A DNA stretch of 64,000 bases from G963665925 sp050596425. Lineage in GTDB: Bacteria > Bacillota > Clostridia > Peptostreptococcales > Acidaminobacteraceae. Positions 7,624 to 15,569 of the stretch are shown here, piece after piece. Both the position numbers and the translations under genes were made by a program. The DNA lies in contig NZ_CP192292.1 of NCBI RefSeq assembly GCF_050596425.1, positions 2,418,001 through 2,482,000 on the forward strand, in the 5' to 3' direction. Positions within the stretch are counted from its first letter, which is position 1. Each line of letters opens with the position of its first letter. Under the pieces are notes generated by a model that was not told where the DNA came from, searched no databases, and worked only from the letters and a program-made list of their open reading frames with translations.

Positions 7624-9699
7624 ATGGATAATAGGCCAAAGCAAAAGAAAAAGAGCAAAAAATTATCAAATAAAATAGCATTGTCCATTATTTTGACAAA
7701 TTTAGCTGTGGTGTTAGTCATTGCAGGTATTATGGGCATTCTACTTAGCCAGAATGTTGGGCAAGAGTCACGAAAGCTTGCCGTTGGCCAAGTGGAAACT
7801 CAAGTTAACGCCTTTCAGCAAGAATTTTTTAACATGGAGTCAGCGGTTAGTGTTATTGTGAATGAAATCGCAGTTGAAGTGGATTTGCAAAAGGCAAAAA
7901 CCCAGCCAGGATATTTGGAAACGTACAGAAATGAACTTGTGCCTAGACTAAAAAACATTGGCGAGCAAACGCATTTGACAGATAGTATCTATGTATACTT
8001 CAATGTGGAAAAGTTTGGCCGTGAGGTGGACGCATGGATGCTTCGGGATGAAAATGATAAGTTTAACCAGCAAGCCTCACTGGGAGAAGCATATTATGAA
8101 GATTACTATGAGTGGTACAACGAGCCTATAGATAATCAGAAGACCTTATGGACTTTCCCATATGAATCAGCTGCAGGCGGATTAATTTCATCCCATGTCC
8201 AGCCAATAATCATTGATGGTGAGTCAGTGGGGCTTGTTGGGATGGACTTATACCTTGACAGCGTTCAAAATACCTTAGAAGAGGTCGTCTTATTTGATAC
8301 AGGTTTCTTGTACCTAATGCATCCAGACGGACGTGTTATGGTTCACCCTGAGATAGCCTTTGGTGAAAATGTGCTGGATAAAGGTGATTTTAAAGCTCTC
8401 CTTGACGAAATGAATGACAATAAGACCGGTTTTACCAGCTATGCAAATAAAAATGGCGAAAAAATTGTAGCGGCTTATGCTCACCTTGACAATGATTGGA
8501 TCGTGGCCTCAAGCATACCTGAAAGAGAAGTTTTGAAAATCTTAAATATGATTCTTCTAATCTTATTTGCAATTGCAGTTTTTGCAGTGATTATATCCCT
8601 AGTGGTTTCGAAAATTGTCGGCAGTGGTATCAGCAAACCTATTTTGAAAGTGTTAAACGCTACAGAACAAATTAAAAATGGTGACTTTACTGTGCGTGTT
8701 GACGTTAAGTCAAAGGATGAAACCAAGCTTCTGTCTGAGGGACTCAACGCCATGACTGAAAGCGTTAAGGTTCTTATTTCTCAGGCCAGAGAGGTATCAC
8801 ATGAAATGCTGGACTCAGCTTCCAATTTGGCTTCCATGGCAGAAGAGACCAATGCCACAGTTGACCAAGTGGCTTCAACTGTTCAGGAAATATCAAAGGG
8901 AACACAAGACACGGCAAGAGATGCTGAAGATGGTGCTCGCGTTGCCAATGATATAGATGAAAAGTTTAGCATGCTTATGGATAACAGCATCGAAATGAAG
9001 TCAAACGCTCAAGTGGCAATAGAAATGAATGAAACGGGCTTATTGGCCCTTAAAGAGCTCAAGGAAAAATCAGATGTGAGCAAGGCATCCAATGACAAGG
9101 TCATAAATGCGGTGCAGAGCCTAAATAATCGGGCAAGCTCTATTACGAATATTATTGCTACCATTTCAAGCATTGCTGAACAAACGAATCTTTTAGCTTT
9201 AAATGCATCCATTGAGGCAGCAAGGGCAGGAGAAGCAGGCCGAGGGTTCGCAGTCGTTGCTGATGAGATTCGTAAACTCGCTGAGGATTCTGCAAGTTCA
9301 ACTGATGAAATTCGCGATATTATATTAAACATTCAGCAGGAAAGCCAAGACACCGTTAAGATTATGAATGAAGTGAGTACAATATCTAATGAGCAAAATG
9401 AAGCTGTTGAAAATGTTACAGAATCCTTTAACAAGATATTCACGTCTGTTGAAGGCATCACAGGTCAAATAGAAACTGTGACTCACGAACTTGATGGACT
9501 TTCAAACAATAAAGATCAGATTGTTGAGATCGTAAGTAATATTTCAGCTGTCTCAGAGGAGACTGCTGCAGGCACAGAGCAGGTGAGTCTGTCAATGGAC
9601 GAACAGGCCAAAGCTGTTGAAGAAGTGGCTAAAAGTGCTGAAAGACTCAATGAGCTCTCTATTGAACTCAATAAGCAAATTGATGTGTTTAAAATTTAA
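7624..9699 (+). CDS. Methyl-accepting chemotaxis protein with Cache sensor
   Basis: The protein has 691 residues. I chose the ATG at 7624 because AGGAG lies 8 nt before it; the upstream in-frame start at 7585 has no such site. The order is: cytoplasmic Lys-rich head, TM1 (about 20-42), a double-Cache-type extracellular sensor (about 45-300), TM2 (about 305-330), HAMP (about 335-385), and the coiled-coil signalling domain. The hairpin tip around residues 515-555 reads EQTNLLALNASIEAARAGEA and then GRGFAVVADEIRKLAE, the MCP consensus that contacts CheA and CheW. The ligand is unknown; Cache receptors usually bind amino acids or carboxylates. It is monocistronic. Confidence 0.95.
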   Translation: MDNRPKQKKKSKKLSNKIALSIILTNLAVVLVIAGIMGILLSQNVGQESRKLAVGQVETQVNAFQQEFFNMESAVSVIVNEIAVEVDLQKAKTQPGYLETYRNELVPRLKNIGEQTHLTDSIYVYFNVEKFGREVDAWMLRDENDKFNQQASLGEAYYEDYYEWYNEPIDNQKTLWTFPYESAAGGLISSHVQPIIIDGESVGLVGMDLYLDSVQNTLEEVVLFDTGFLYLMHPDGRVMVHPEIAFGENVLDKGDFKALLDEMNDNKTGFTSYANKNGEKIVAAYAHLDNDWIVASSIPEREVLKILNMILLILFAIAVFAVIISLVVSKIVGSGISKPILKVLNATEQIKNGDFTVRVDVKSKDETKLLSEGLNAMTESVKVLISQAREVSHEMLDSASNLASMAEETNATVDQVASTVQEISKGTQDTARDAEDGARVANDIDEKFSMLMDNSIEMKSNAQVAIEMNETGLLALKELKEKSDVSKASNDKVINAVQSLNNRASSITNIIATISSIAEQTNLLALNASIEAARAGEAGRGFAVVADEIRKLAEDSASSTDEIRDIILNIQQESQDTVKIMNEVSTISNEQNEAVENVTESFNKIFTSVEGITGQIETVTHELDGLSNNKDQIVEIVSNISAVSEETAAGTEQVSLSMDEQAKAVEEVAKSAERLNELSIELNKQIDVFKI

Positions 9700-9734
9700 A
9701 AGGATTTTATGGTTCTATTTGAACAGGTTTAAGG

Positions 9735-9765
9735 ATGGGGATGTTGATAAGACATTCCCATTTTT
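9735..9765 (+). terminator. Rho-independent terminator
   Basis: ATGGGGATGT pairs with ACATTCCCAT and is followed by a T-run, 35 bp after the chemoreceptor stop. Confidence 0.85.
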
Positions 9766-9802
9766 ATGGCGAAAAGTAGACACGGAGCAAGAAAAGATAC
9801 AT

Positions 9803-9830
9803 TTTACAGAAATAAGAGACCTGTTATAAT
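9803..9830 (+). promoter_or_regulatory. Sigma-A promoter for threonine aldolase
   Basis: TTTACA and TATAAT are separated by 16 bp. The predicted transcript would start near 9837, about 30 nt before the AGGGAGG ribosome binding site. Confidence 0.7.
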
Positions 9831-9872
9831 ATAAATAGGTGAAAATTCAACTATAATTTTAGGGAGGTGACG

Positions 9873-9886
9873 CTGGGCTATCCCAG
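9873..9886 (+). promoter_or_regulatory. Mini-hairpin between Shine-Dalgarno and start codon
   Basis: CTGGG and CCCAG form a 5-bp stem with a 4-nt loop between AGGGAGG (9861-9867) and the ATG at 9894. Folding would shorten the effective spacing. Alternatively translation starts at the GTG at 9867 and the hairpin is coding. Confidence 0.4.
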
Positions 9887-9893
9887 TGTGAAT

Positions 9894-10925
9894 ATGAATA
9901 ATAAATGGATCGATTTGAGAAGTGATACGGTAACAATACCACCTATGGAAATGAAGCAAACTATGTTAGATGCGGTCCTAGGTGATGACGTTTATGGAGA
10001 TGATCCTACAGTCAATGCCCTTGAAGCTTACGCGGCAGAAAAACTTGGAAAAGAAGCGGCACTTTTTGTGCCAAGTGGAACGTTTGGAAATCAACTGGCT
10101 CTTTTGACCCATACCCGAAGGGGAGATGAGGTGATTTTGGCCTCCGATGCTCATATTATGGCCCATGAAGTGGGGGCAGCAGCAGTTATTGCTGGTGTAC
10201 AGCTGCGAACTTTTGACATCGAAGGGGTGTGTAAACTTCCTGTTGAAAAAATACGTGGCTTAATCCGAGAGGATGACATACATTATCCTGATACGGGTCT
10301 TATTTGTCTGGAAAACGCCTTAGGCAATGGGTCGGTGGTTTCCCTTGAAGACATGAAGGCCGTTAAATCTCTCGCTGAGGAATATAATATTCCCCTTCAT
10401 CTGGATGGTGCAAGACTCTTTAACGCTGCCCATGCGCTCCAGGTTGATGTAAAAGAGTTGACACAGTTGGTGGACAGTGCAAACATATGTCTGTCAAAAG
10501 GCCTATGTGCTCCTGTTGGATCCATTCTGGTCGGGAACAAGAAATTTATAGACAGGGCTCGAAAAAACCGTAAGTTAATGGGGGGCGGTATGCGTCAAGC
10601 AGGTGTCATTGCAGCGCCAGCCCTATATGCCCTAAAAGAGATGACTGACAGGCTCACTGAGGACCACAGCAATGCAAAATATATGGCTCAAAAATTATCT
10701 GAAATTGACTCTGTAAATGTGATAGAAGATAGATTAGCCATTAATATGGTCTTCTTTACACTTGGGCAGGATGTCATTAAAGAGTCCATACTGGTTGAAA
10801 AAATGCAAGACAAGGGCATTAAAATCAATGGAACAGAAGATGGTGAATATAGGTTTGTTACCCATCATGGTGTGACTAGAGAAGATATTGATATTGTGGT
10901 AAAAGTTCTTAAAGATTTACTTTAA
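9894..10925 (+). CDS. Low-specificity L-threonine aldolase family
   Basis: The protein has 343 residues from the ATG at 9894, or 352 if the GTG at 9867 is used. It is a PLP-dependent fold-type I enzyme cleaving L-(allo)threonine to glycine and acetaldehyde. Visible family motifs are IDLRSDTVT at the N-terminus, GDDVYGDDPTV, VPSGTFGNQ, LDGARLFNAA, the PLP lysine in ICLSKGLCAPVGS (about residue 200), and the GGGMRQAG motif. The start is unusual: AGGGAGG is 27 nt before the ATG, and a CTGGG-CTAT-CCCAG hairpin (9873-9886) lies between, which could bring the two together. It has its own promoter. Confidence 0.9.
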   Translation: MNNKWIDLRSDTVTIPPMEMKQTMLDAVLGDDVYGDDPTVNALEAYAAEKLGKEAALFVPSGTFGNQLALLTHTRRGDEVILASDAHIMAHEVGAAAVIAGVQLRTFDIEGVCKLPVEKIRGLIREDDIHYPDTGLICLENALGNGSVVSLEDMKAVKSLAEEYNIPLHLDGARLFNAAHALQVDVKELTQLVDSANICLSKGLCAPVGSILVGNKKFIDRARKNRKLMGGGMRQAGVIAAPALYALKEMTDRLTEDHSNAKYMAQKLSEIDSVNVIEDRLAINMVFFTLGQDVIKESILVEKMQDKGIKINGTEDGEYRFVTHHGVTREDIDIVVKVLKDLL

Positions 10926-10981
10926 TACAACCGATATTTATAGTATAAAGACAAAGTGGAAATCATGTCAGGAGTGATCTT

Positions 10982-11296
10982 ATGGTCATTGCAAATGCTA
11001 TATGTATTGAATCGGCTGATGTTGAAATTGTCAAAGAGAACGATGCCTATTTAAAGCTGTATAAAAGTGTTTCTGTTCCATTTAATGAAATGGAACGTAT
11101 TGTGACCCTACTACATACAAGAGGGGAAACAGAGCTTTATGCTTTTATAAGCTCAATTGCGCGAAGTGATTATGATTTTTACTTACAAAGGCGGTATGTG
11201 TTCGCCTTGATGAATAAGGGGGAAATTGAGTTTGATGTTTTTTCTCCTATTGATGAAAGAACAACAATTTGGACCAATAGCAGTGAAGTCATATAA
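10982..11296 (+). CDS. Conserved-looking hypothetical protein
   Basis: This 104-residue soluble protein begins MVIANAICIESADVEIV. It is of mixed charge, without signal, transmembrane or metal-binding motifs. AGGAGTG lies just before the ATG. It follows the aldolase by 56 bp without a terminator between them, and a strong terminator comes after it, so the two are probably co-transcribed. I do not recognise a family; a small alpha/beta fold is the most that can be guessed. Confidence 0.6.
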   Translation: MVIANAICIESADVEIVKENDAYLKLYKSVSVPFNEMERIVTLLHTRGETELYAFISSIARSDYDFYLQRRYVFALMNKGEIEFDVFSPIDERTTIWTNSSEVI

Positions 11297-11323
11297 AACC
11301 ATTGGTCATGAATGATAATGAAA

Positions 11324-11365
11324 ATATCGTAGAAGAGAACATTATAGGCTTCTACGATATTTTTA
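11324..11365 (+). terminator. Rho-independent terminator
   Basis: ATATCGTAGAAG pairs perfectly with CTTCTACGATAT and is followed by TTTTT. Confidence 0.9.
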
Positions 11366-11461
11366 TGCCCAAAGACTGAATCACTTCGATTTTCACGTGT
11401 GTTTACACTTCGTATACAAATTTGTAACTGAAATGTTTTCTAATAAAAGGCAAATAGCTAG

Positions 11462-11467
11462 TATAAT
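11462..11467 (+). promoter_or_regulatory. -10 element (TATAAT)
   Basis: A perfect TATAAT lies 38 bp before the small membrane gene. The -35 region is poor, so an activator or an extended contact may be needed. Confidence 0.45.
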
Positions 11468-11505
11468 GTATTAGGATAGATTTGAGCCACTTGGGAGGCG
11501 GATAT

Positions 11506-11769
11506 ATGTTTGGACAAAATAGTAAAAACAGCAAAAAACGTTGGGAAAATTACAGAAAATTGGGGAAGACCAAATTTATACTTTTCTTTTCAGTATATTT
11601 TTCGCTGGCCATGTCTGTTATAAATTTCTTCTTGGAATTAGCGGCCTACGGGTATGCATCACCCTATATGGCAGTTATACGGTTTATTACATATGTTGTT
11701 ATCAGTCCGCTGATGGCCTTGATTATCTGGAATATATCTGAAAAAAAGTATATGCAGCAAGGTGAATAA
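11506..11769 (+). CDS. Small two-TM membrane protein
   Basis: This 87-residue protein starts at the ATG at 11506, behind GGGAGG. Its basic head (KNSKKRWENYRKLGKTK) is followed by two hydrophobic helices at about 24-46 and 53-75. It lies 54 bp upstream of signal peptidase I and is probably co-transcribed with it. It has no recognisable family; the positive-inside pattern puts both ends in the cytoplasm. Confidence 0.65.
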   Translation: MFGQNSKNSKKRWENYRKLGKTKFILFFSVYFSLAMSVINFFLELAAYGYASPYMAVIRFITYVVISPLMALIIWNISEKKYMQQGE

Positions 11770-11822
11770 GTTGTGATTCAAGTATTGCGTACTACAGTGG
11801 GCGACCTTATGAGGGAGTTATT

Positions 11823-12383
11823 ATGAAGAAAATTTGGAAAGAAGTCATAGAATGGGTTAAATCATTTGCCCTAGCTTTAGTTATATTTGTTATATTAACA
11901 GCCTTTGGTGATGTCACTCAGGTCTATGGACAATCAATGGAGCCAACCCTTCATCAAAATGATCAACTGGTATATAGCAAGTTATCCGGCGTTGAGCGCG
12001 GTGATATAGTTATCGTTCGGTCTGAAGTAAAGTTAACAGACAGTGAACTCTCAAAAATGAATATGGTTCAAAAATGGAAAATCGGAGACTATAAGCCACT
12101 CATTAAGCGTGTGATTGCAGTGGCTGGCGATGAAGTTCTGATCGAGAATGGTCAGGTGTTCATCAATGGTGTTGATCTGACTGAGGAATATATAGGTGGG
12201 GTAAATACCCCTGGCGACGTTCACATCGAGGCCATACCTTCAGGCTATTTCTTCGTTATGGGCGACAACCGTTTAAACTCTCTTGACAGTAGGAGCAAAC
12301 GTGTTGGACTGGTTCATCAAGAACAGATAGAAGGGAAAGTATTGGTTCGAATTTTCCCTTTTGATGATGCAGGTTTTTTATAA
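11823..12383 (+). CDS. lepB: Signal peptidase I
   Basis: This 186-residue type I leader peptidase has one N-terminal membrane anchor (residues 10-28) and an extracytoplasmic catalytic domain. The catalytic Ser lies in QSMEPTL (about residue 40) and the general-base Lys in KRVIAVAGDEV (about residue 83). The conserved boxes GDNRLNSLDSR and YFFVMG are present. It removes signal peptides from exported proteins at the outer membrane face. Its length matches the short SipS-like Gram-positive form. A strong terminator follows. Confidence 0.93.
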   Translation: MKKIWKEVIEWVKSFALALVIFVILTAFGDVTQVYGQSMEPTLHQNDQLVYSKLSGVERGDIVIVRSEVKLTDSELSKMNMVQKWKIGDYKPLIKRVIAVAGDEVLIENGQVFINGVDLTEEYIGGVNTPGDVHIEAIPSGYFFVMGDNRLNSLDSRSKRVGLVHQEQIEGKVLVRIFPFDDAGFL

Positions 12384-12429
12384 GTGTAAGAATAGTGAAT
12401 TGTTTAAAAATTACGAAATAAAAAAATTG

Positions 12430-12451
12430 CCCGCGTAGTCGCGGGTTTTTT
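12430..12451 (+). terminator. Rho-independent terminator
   Basis: CCCGCG-TAGT-CGCGGG is followed by six T residues, right after the signal peptidase gene. Confidence 0.95.
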
Positions 12452-12497
12452 GTTATAATAGAAAGGCTAAAATATGGATGTTGAAGAGGGGATCTAT

Positions 12498-13148
12498 ATG
12501 TTTGAGCTTTTAAAAGAAGCAGGAAAAATATTAGAAAACATGAATGTAAAATGGTGCTTTTGTGGTGGATGGGCACTGGACTTGTTTATGAAAAGCGAAA
12601 CCAGACCGCATAAAGACCTAGACATCATGGTCTTTAAAAAGGACTTAAAAGAAACAATTTCTTATTTAAAAGATCAAGGATGGCGCTTAGAAGTTCCAAC
12701 GAGAAAAGGCTTCATGCCAGTTGACACTGAAAACTATGAAAGCTTTGAGTATGAGAATTTGTGGTGTATGAATGAAAACTATCCTGTTGATTACTTGAAA
12801 GTGGATGAGCAGGGTTCGTGTACCTTCTATCAGTACGAAAGAGAAATTCAGGACAAAGTTGATTTTATGGAAATACTCTTAAACACTTACGAGAGTAAGA
12901 TGTTTGTTTATAGGAGAAATACAGACATACGTTTGGCTATTGAAAAGGCCATATATGAGTTTGAGGGCTTGCCATATTTAGCGCCTGAAATTGTATTGCT
13001 CTATAAGTCCAAGTATTTGTCAGAAGACAATCAATCTGATTTTGATACTGTATATGTTAAACTGGATGAGGCACAGAAAATGTGGCTTAAGAATGCTCTG
13101 ACACTTGAGTATGGCAATGACCATCCCTGGGTACAGGCATTACAGTGA
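12498..13148 (+). CDS. Nucleotidyltransferase-fold protein (aminoglycoside/lincosamide type)
   Basis: This 216-residue protein starts at the ATG at 12498 behind GAGGGGATC. The motif WCFCGGWALDLF...RPHKDLDIMVF is the GG(W)...hDxDh signature of nucleotidyltransferases of the ANT(2'')/LinA-like and DUF4269/AadB-like group, with Asp of the DLDI motif as metal ligand. Such proteins adenylylate small molecules including aminoglycosides or lincosamides, but many chromosomal members have unknown substrates. It is monocistronic. Resistance cannot be claimed from sequence. Confidence 0.75.
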   Translation: MFELLKEAGKILENMNVKWCFCGGWALDLFMKSETRPHKDLDIMVFKKDLKETISYLKDQGWRLEVPTRKGFMPVDTENYESFEYENLWCMNENYPVDYLKVDEQGSCTFYQYEREIQDKVDFMEILLNTYESKMFVYRRNTDIRLAIEKAIYEFEGLPYLAPEIVLLYKSKYLSEDNQSDFDTVYVKLDEAQKMWLKNALTLEYGNDHPWVQALQ

Positions 13149-13268
13149 AACATGCGACAATAATTATGATAAAGACTCAAGTCATTGCTGGCTGGGGTCT
13201 TTTTTCTATTAGAATATTTTCTTTAAGAAAGGTTATATATAGAAAAATAATATATCAAGACGTGAGTG

Positions 13269-13297
13269 TTAACATATTTTGTTAAATGTGATAATAT
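13269..13297 (+). promoter_or_regulatory. Sigma-A promoter for Nudix gene
   Basis: TTAACA and TAATAT are separated by 17 bp, about 50 bp before the Nudix start. A weak terminator-like AAGACTC...GGGGTCTTTTTT sequence lies upstream, at about 13171-13205. Confidence 0.6.
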
Positions 13298-13347
13298 AAG
13301 TTTTGGTGTTGATTTTATAGAAAATTTAAGAAAAGCGGTGTGGTTTT

Positions 13348-13806
13348 ATGAAAGTATTATTGCACGAAATTGAAAGACAAAATCAAAGAAAACTAAAATA
13401 TGTTGTGATTACAGCCCTCTATAAGGGCAAATGGGTTTGTGTAAGGCATAGGGATAGGGATTCATGGGAATTTCCCGGCGGACACATTGAACTTGATGAA
13501 TCCCCTCTAGAAGCTGCAAAAAGAGAGTTGTATGAAGAAACGGGTGCCCTTGATTTTCATATTGAGGAAGTTTGTGATTATTCTGTATCGTCTCAGGAAA
13601 AATCTGCGGACACAGAAAATAATCATACAACATATGGGCGTCTATACTTTTGCAGAATCAAAGAAATTGGGGAATTGCCAGATTCTGAAATTGAAGATGT
13701 AAAAGTGTTCAGTGGACTGCCAGATAAAATGACATATGAAGCAATACAGCCAATTTTATTTCAGAAGGTGAATTCAATTAGGCTACTAATCGACAGAGAA
13801 GTATAG
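13348..13806 (+). CDS. Nudix hydrolase (MutT-like)
   Basis: This 152-residue protein has a textbook Nudix box, GGHIELDESPLEAAKRELYEETGA (about residues 48-71; G-x5-E-x7-RE-L-x-EE-x-G). The WEFPGGH lead-in is typical of MutT-like NTP pyrophosphohydrolases. It has its own promoter and terminator. The substrate is uncertain: damaged dNTPs, NDP-sugars or similar. It is not closely similar to the other Nudix protein at 3308-3889. Confidence 0.9.
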   Translation: MKVLLHEIERQNQRKLKYVVITALYKGKWVCVRHRDRDSWEFPGGHIELDESPLEAAKRELYEETGALDFHIEEVCDYSVSSQEKSADTENNHTTYGRLYFCRIKEIGELPDSEIEDVKVFSGLPDKMTYEAIQPILFQKVNSIRLLIDREV

Positions 13807-13815
13807 TTTTGACGA

Positions 13816-13845
13816 GATGTTCAGGTGGGAGTGAGCATCTTTTTT
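13816..13845 (+). terminator. Rho-independent terminator
   Basis: GATGTTCA pairs with TGAGCATC (one G-U) and is followed by TTTTTT. Confidence 0.85.
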
Positions 13846-14007
13846 ATTGGGAAAATCACCGAATAAAGAATTGAGCGGGCGCTTTTTCACAGGAAGAAGA
13901 TCATGTCTAAGAGATTTGAAAGGAAGAAAATTGGATATAATAAGTGTATAATCAAAGGGTAAGAGACGAAAACTCACACCAGGACCCTTGTAATAGAGGT
14001 GACTTAG

Positions 14008-15120
14008 ATGAACCTAATAGTAAAACTCCCGGAAAATCTAAAAGAAGAATACACAAGTTTACGAACCAATCAGAATTTTAATAAGCTCATGATTTCTGGT
14101 GCCATTGTTTTAGTGGTCCAACTTCTTGCGGTTGCGTCCAATTTAATAGACCCATTCACAACCCACAAACTCATAATGAGTCACTATTTAAGGTTCTATT
14201 ATTATACGATTGGGGGCCATCTCGTATTTCTCATAGGAGCCCACTTTATAAGGCGAAGAAATATAAGCGTTTCTCTTAAGCGTCTATTCATACACTGCTA
14301 TACATATTATATTGTCTTCTGGGCGGCAGGTGTGGCTGTGGCGGATCAATTTCAAGGTGAAGAAATTGTGGTCTATTACACATTGGTTTTTATTTTATCC
14401 ATAGTGCTTGATATTGACACTTTAACTTTTTTTATTATCGTGGCTGCCAATCATGTCATGTTTCTACTGCTGCTAACAATTTATGAACGGTTTTATACCA
14501 CACTTTTCGGCCTAAGAGCGGGCAGCACGCAGATTATAGCATTTATAGTCTTGCTCCGGTTTTATCTCCACGAACTTATGAAAAAGAACTTCATTCAAAA
14601 AGCATTTTTAAAGTCAAGCGCAGTCAAAATGAAGAGTCTTGAAAACTTGGATTCTATAACAGGACTTCTCCTACGTACACAATGGGAGCAAATGTATAAA
14701 AAAGCCTACAGTGATGCTGTTATGGGGAGTCAGTCAATGGGGCTTTGTATGATCGATATTGATGCTTTTTCAAAGTACAACAAGACGTATGGACATGATA
14801 AGGCAGATGCGCTCTTGAGGGCTGTGGGAAGGGTCATTAAACAAATAAGCGATAAACATGATGGGGCATGTGCACGTTATACTGGCGATGCTTTTATTGT
14901 CTATTTTATCGATATGGATGTGGATGAATTCTTAGCTTTGGTGAAACGTATGCATCAGCGAATCGAGGATTTAAACACAGAACATGTATATTCAAGAAAT
15001 GCAAAAACCATTACAGTAACCACAGGCGTGTACCACAATCCAACGGTTGTAGAAGGGGCACAGTGGGACTTTATTTATGCCGCTGAAGAAAATTTAAAAA
15101 AAGCAAAAGAGACAAATTGA
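14008..15120 (+). CDS. Membrane GGDEF-domain protein, degenerate active site
   Basis: This 370-residue protein has about six transmembrane helices in residues 30-195, followed by a GGDEF domain (about 210-365). The substrate and metal-binding parts look intact (MIDIDAFSKYNKTYGHDKADALL), but the GGDEF signature reads TGDAF in RYTGDAFIVYF (about residue 295). The second Gly and the catalytic Glu are lost. Diguanylate cyclase activity is therefore doubtful; such domains often bind GTP or c-di-GMP as receptors, or pair with a partner. TATAAT boxes lie about 60 bp upstream. Confidence 0.85.
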   Translation: MNLIVKLPENLKEEYTSLRTNQNFNKLMISGAIVLVVQLLAVASNLIDPFTTHKLIMSHYLRFYYYTIGGHLVFLIGAHFIRRRNISVSLKRLFIHCYTYYIVFWAAGVAVADQFQGEEIVVYYTLVFILSIVLDIDTLTFFIIVAANHVMFLLLLTIYERFYTTLFGLRAGSTQIIAFIVLLRFYLHELMKKNFIQKAFLKSSAVKMKSLENLDSITGLLLRTQWEQMYKKAYSDAVMGSQSMGLCMIDIDAFSKYNKTYGHDKADALLRAVGRVIKQISDKHDGACARYTGDAFIVYFIDMDVDEFLALVKRMHQRIEDLNTEHVYSRNAKTITVTTGVYHNPTVVEGAQWDFIYAAEENLKKAKETN

Positions 15121-15154
15121 AACGAAGGAAAATAATTTATTTTTGAAAAAAGTC

Positions 15155-15183
15155 TTGCATTTTAAATCCGACTGAGTTAGTAT
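15155..15183 (+). promoter_or_regulatory. Sigma-A promoter of the cysteine leader transcript
   Basis: TTGCAT and TAGTAT are separated by 17 bp. The transcript would begin near 15190 and carry a roughly 75-nt leader before the AAGGAGG of the leader peptide. Confidence 0.75.
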
Positions 15184-15264
15184 GGTATCAAGTTCAAGGT
15201 AAGCCATTAAAACAAGGTCCGTTACAACGGGTCTGTTGAATACTTAAGAGAAGGAGGCACAAAA

Positions 15265-15396
15265 ATGAAAAAGATTAATATTTCTAACAATGCATCAATC
15301 GTTTCTGTTGTATCTGTGTCCTCGATCTCTAGTCTTCACACATGCTGTTGCTGTAGTTTCTTTTCAGAAAAACTACAGTTATTTGACATGTGTTAA
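15265..15396 (+). CDS. Cysteine-rich leader peptide (attenuator)
   Basis: This 43-residue ORF has a strong AAGGAGG site 8 nt before the ATG. It encodes a Ser/Val/Ile-rich head, then HTCCCCSFF with four consecutive Cys codons (15343-15354), and a fifth Cys as the last codon. A hairpin (15351-15378) begins within the Cys codons, and an intrinsic terminator lies at 15445-15475 before the amino acid importer. This is the classical layout of a peptide attenuator: ribosomes stalled for Cys-tRNA would change folding and let transcription reach the transporter. The mechanism is inferred from layout. A secreted or modified peptide is a less likely alternative. Confidence 0.75.
   Translation: MKKINISNNASIVSVVSVSSISSLHTCCCCSFFSEKLQLFDMC
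15351..15378 (+). promoter_or_regulatory. Attenuator hairpin overlapping Cys codons
   Basis: CTGTAGTTT (15351-15359) is the exact complement of AAACTACAG (15370-15378). A ribosome paused on the Cys codons at 15343-15354 would cover its left arm. Confidence 0.65.
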
Positions 15397-15444
15397 AAGC
15401 TTATTCCTAAACCGTAATCAGGTTACGTAATCACTGAATTCAGG

Positions 15445-15475
15445 GAAGAAGGTTTATACACCTTCTTCTTTTTTT
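15445..15475 (+). terminator. Leader terminator before the amino acid importer
   Basis: GAAGAAGG pairs with CCTTCTTC and is followed by eight T residues. It lies between the leader peptide and the importer operon, so read-through would control the operon. Confidence 0.9.
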
Positions 15476-15505
15476 ATGCATATATTTCATTTAGATGATG
15501 GAAAA

Positions 15506-15525
15506 GAACATTTGGCCAAATGTTC
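15506..15525. promoter_or_regulatory. Perfect 20-bp palindrome
   Basis: GAACATTTGGCCAAATGTTC is perfectly self-complementary. It lies between the leader terminator and the importer's ribosome binding site. It could be a repressor operator or an mRNA hairpin; the binding protein is unknown. Confidence 0.5.
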
Positions 15526-15569
15526 AAAAGACAGTTAAAACAATGAATAGACCTTATATGGAGGACAAA

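Noticed and set aside
15184..15264. T-box leader upstream of the amino acid importer
   Set aside because: The conserved AGGGTGGNACCGCG T-box sequence is missing.
15265..15396. SCIFF or other RiPP precursor peptide
   Set aside because: No radical SAM maturase nearby, and the Cys run followed by hairpin, terminator and importer fits an attenuator better.
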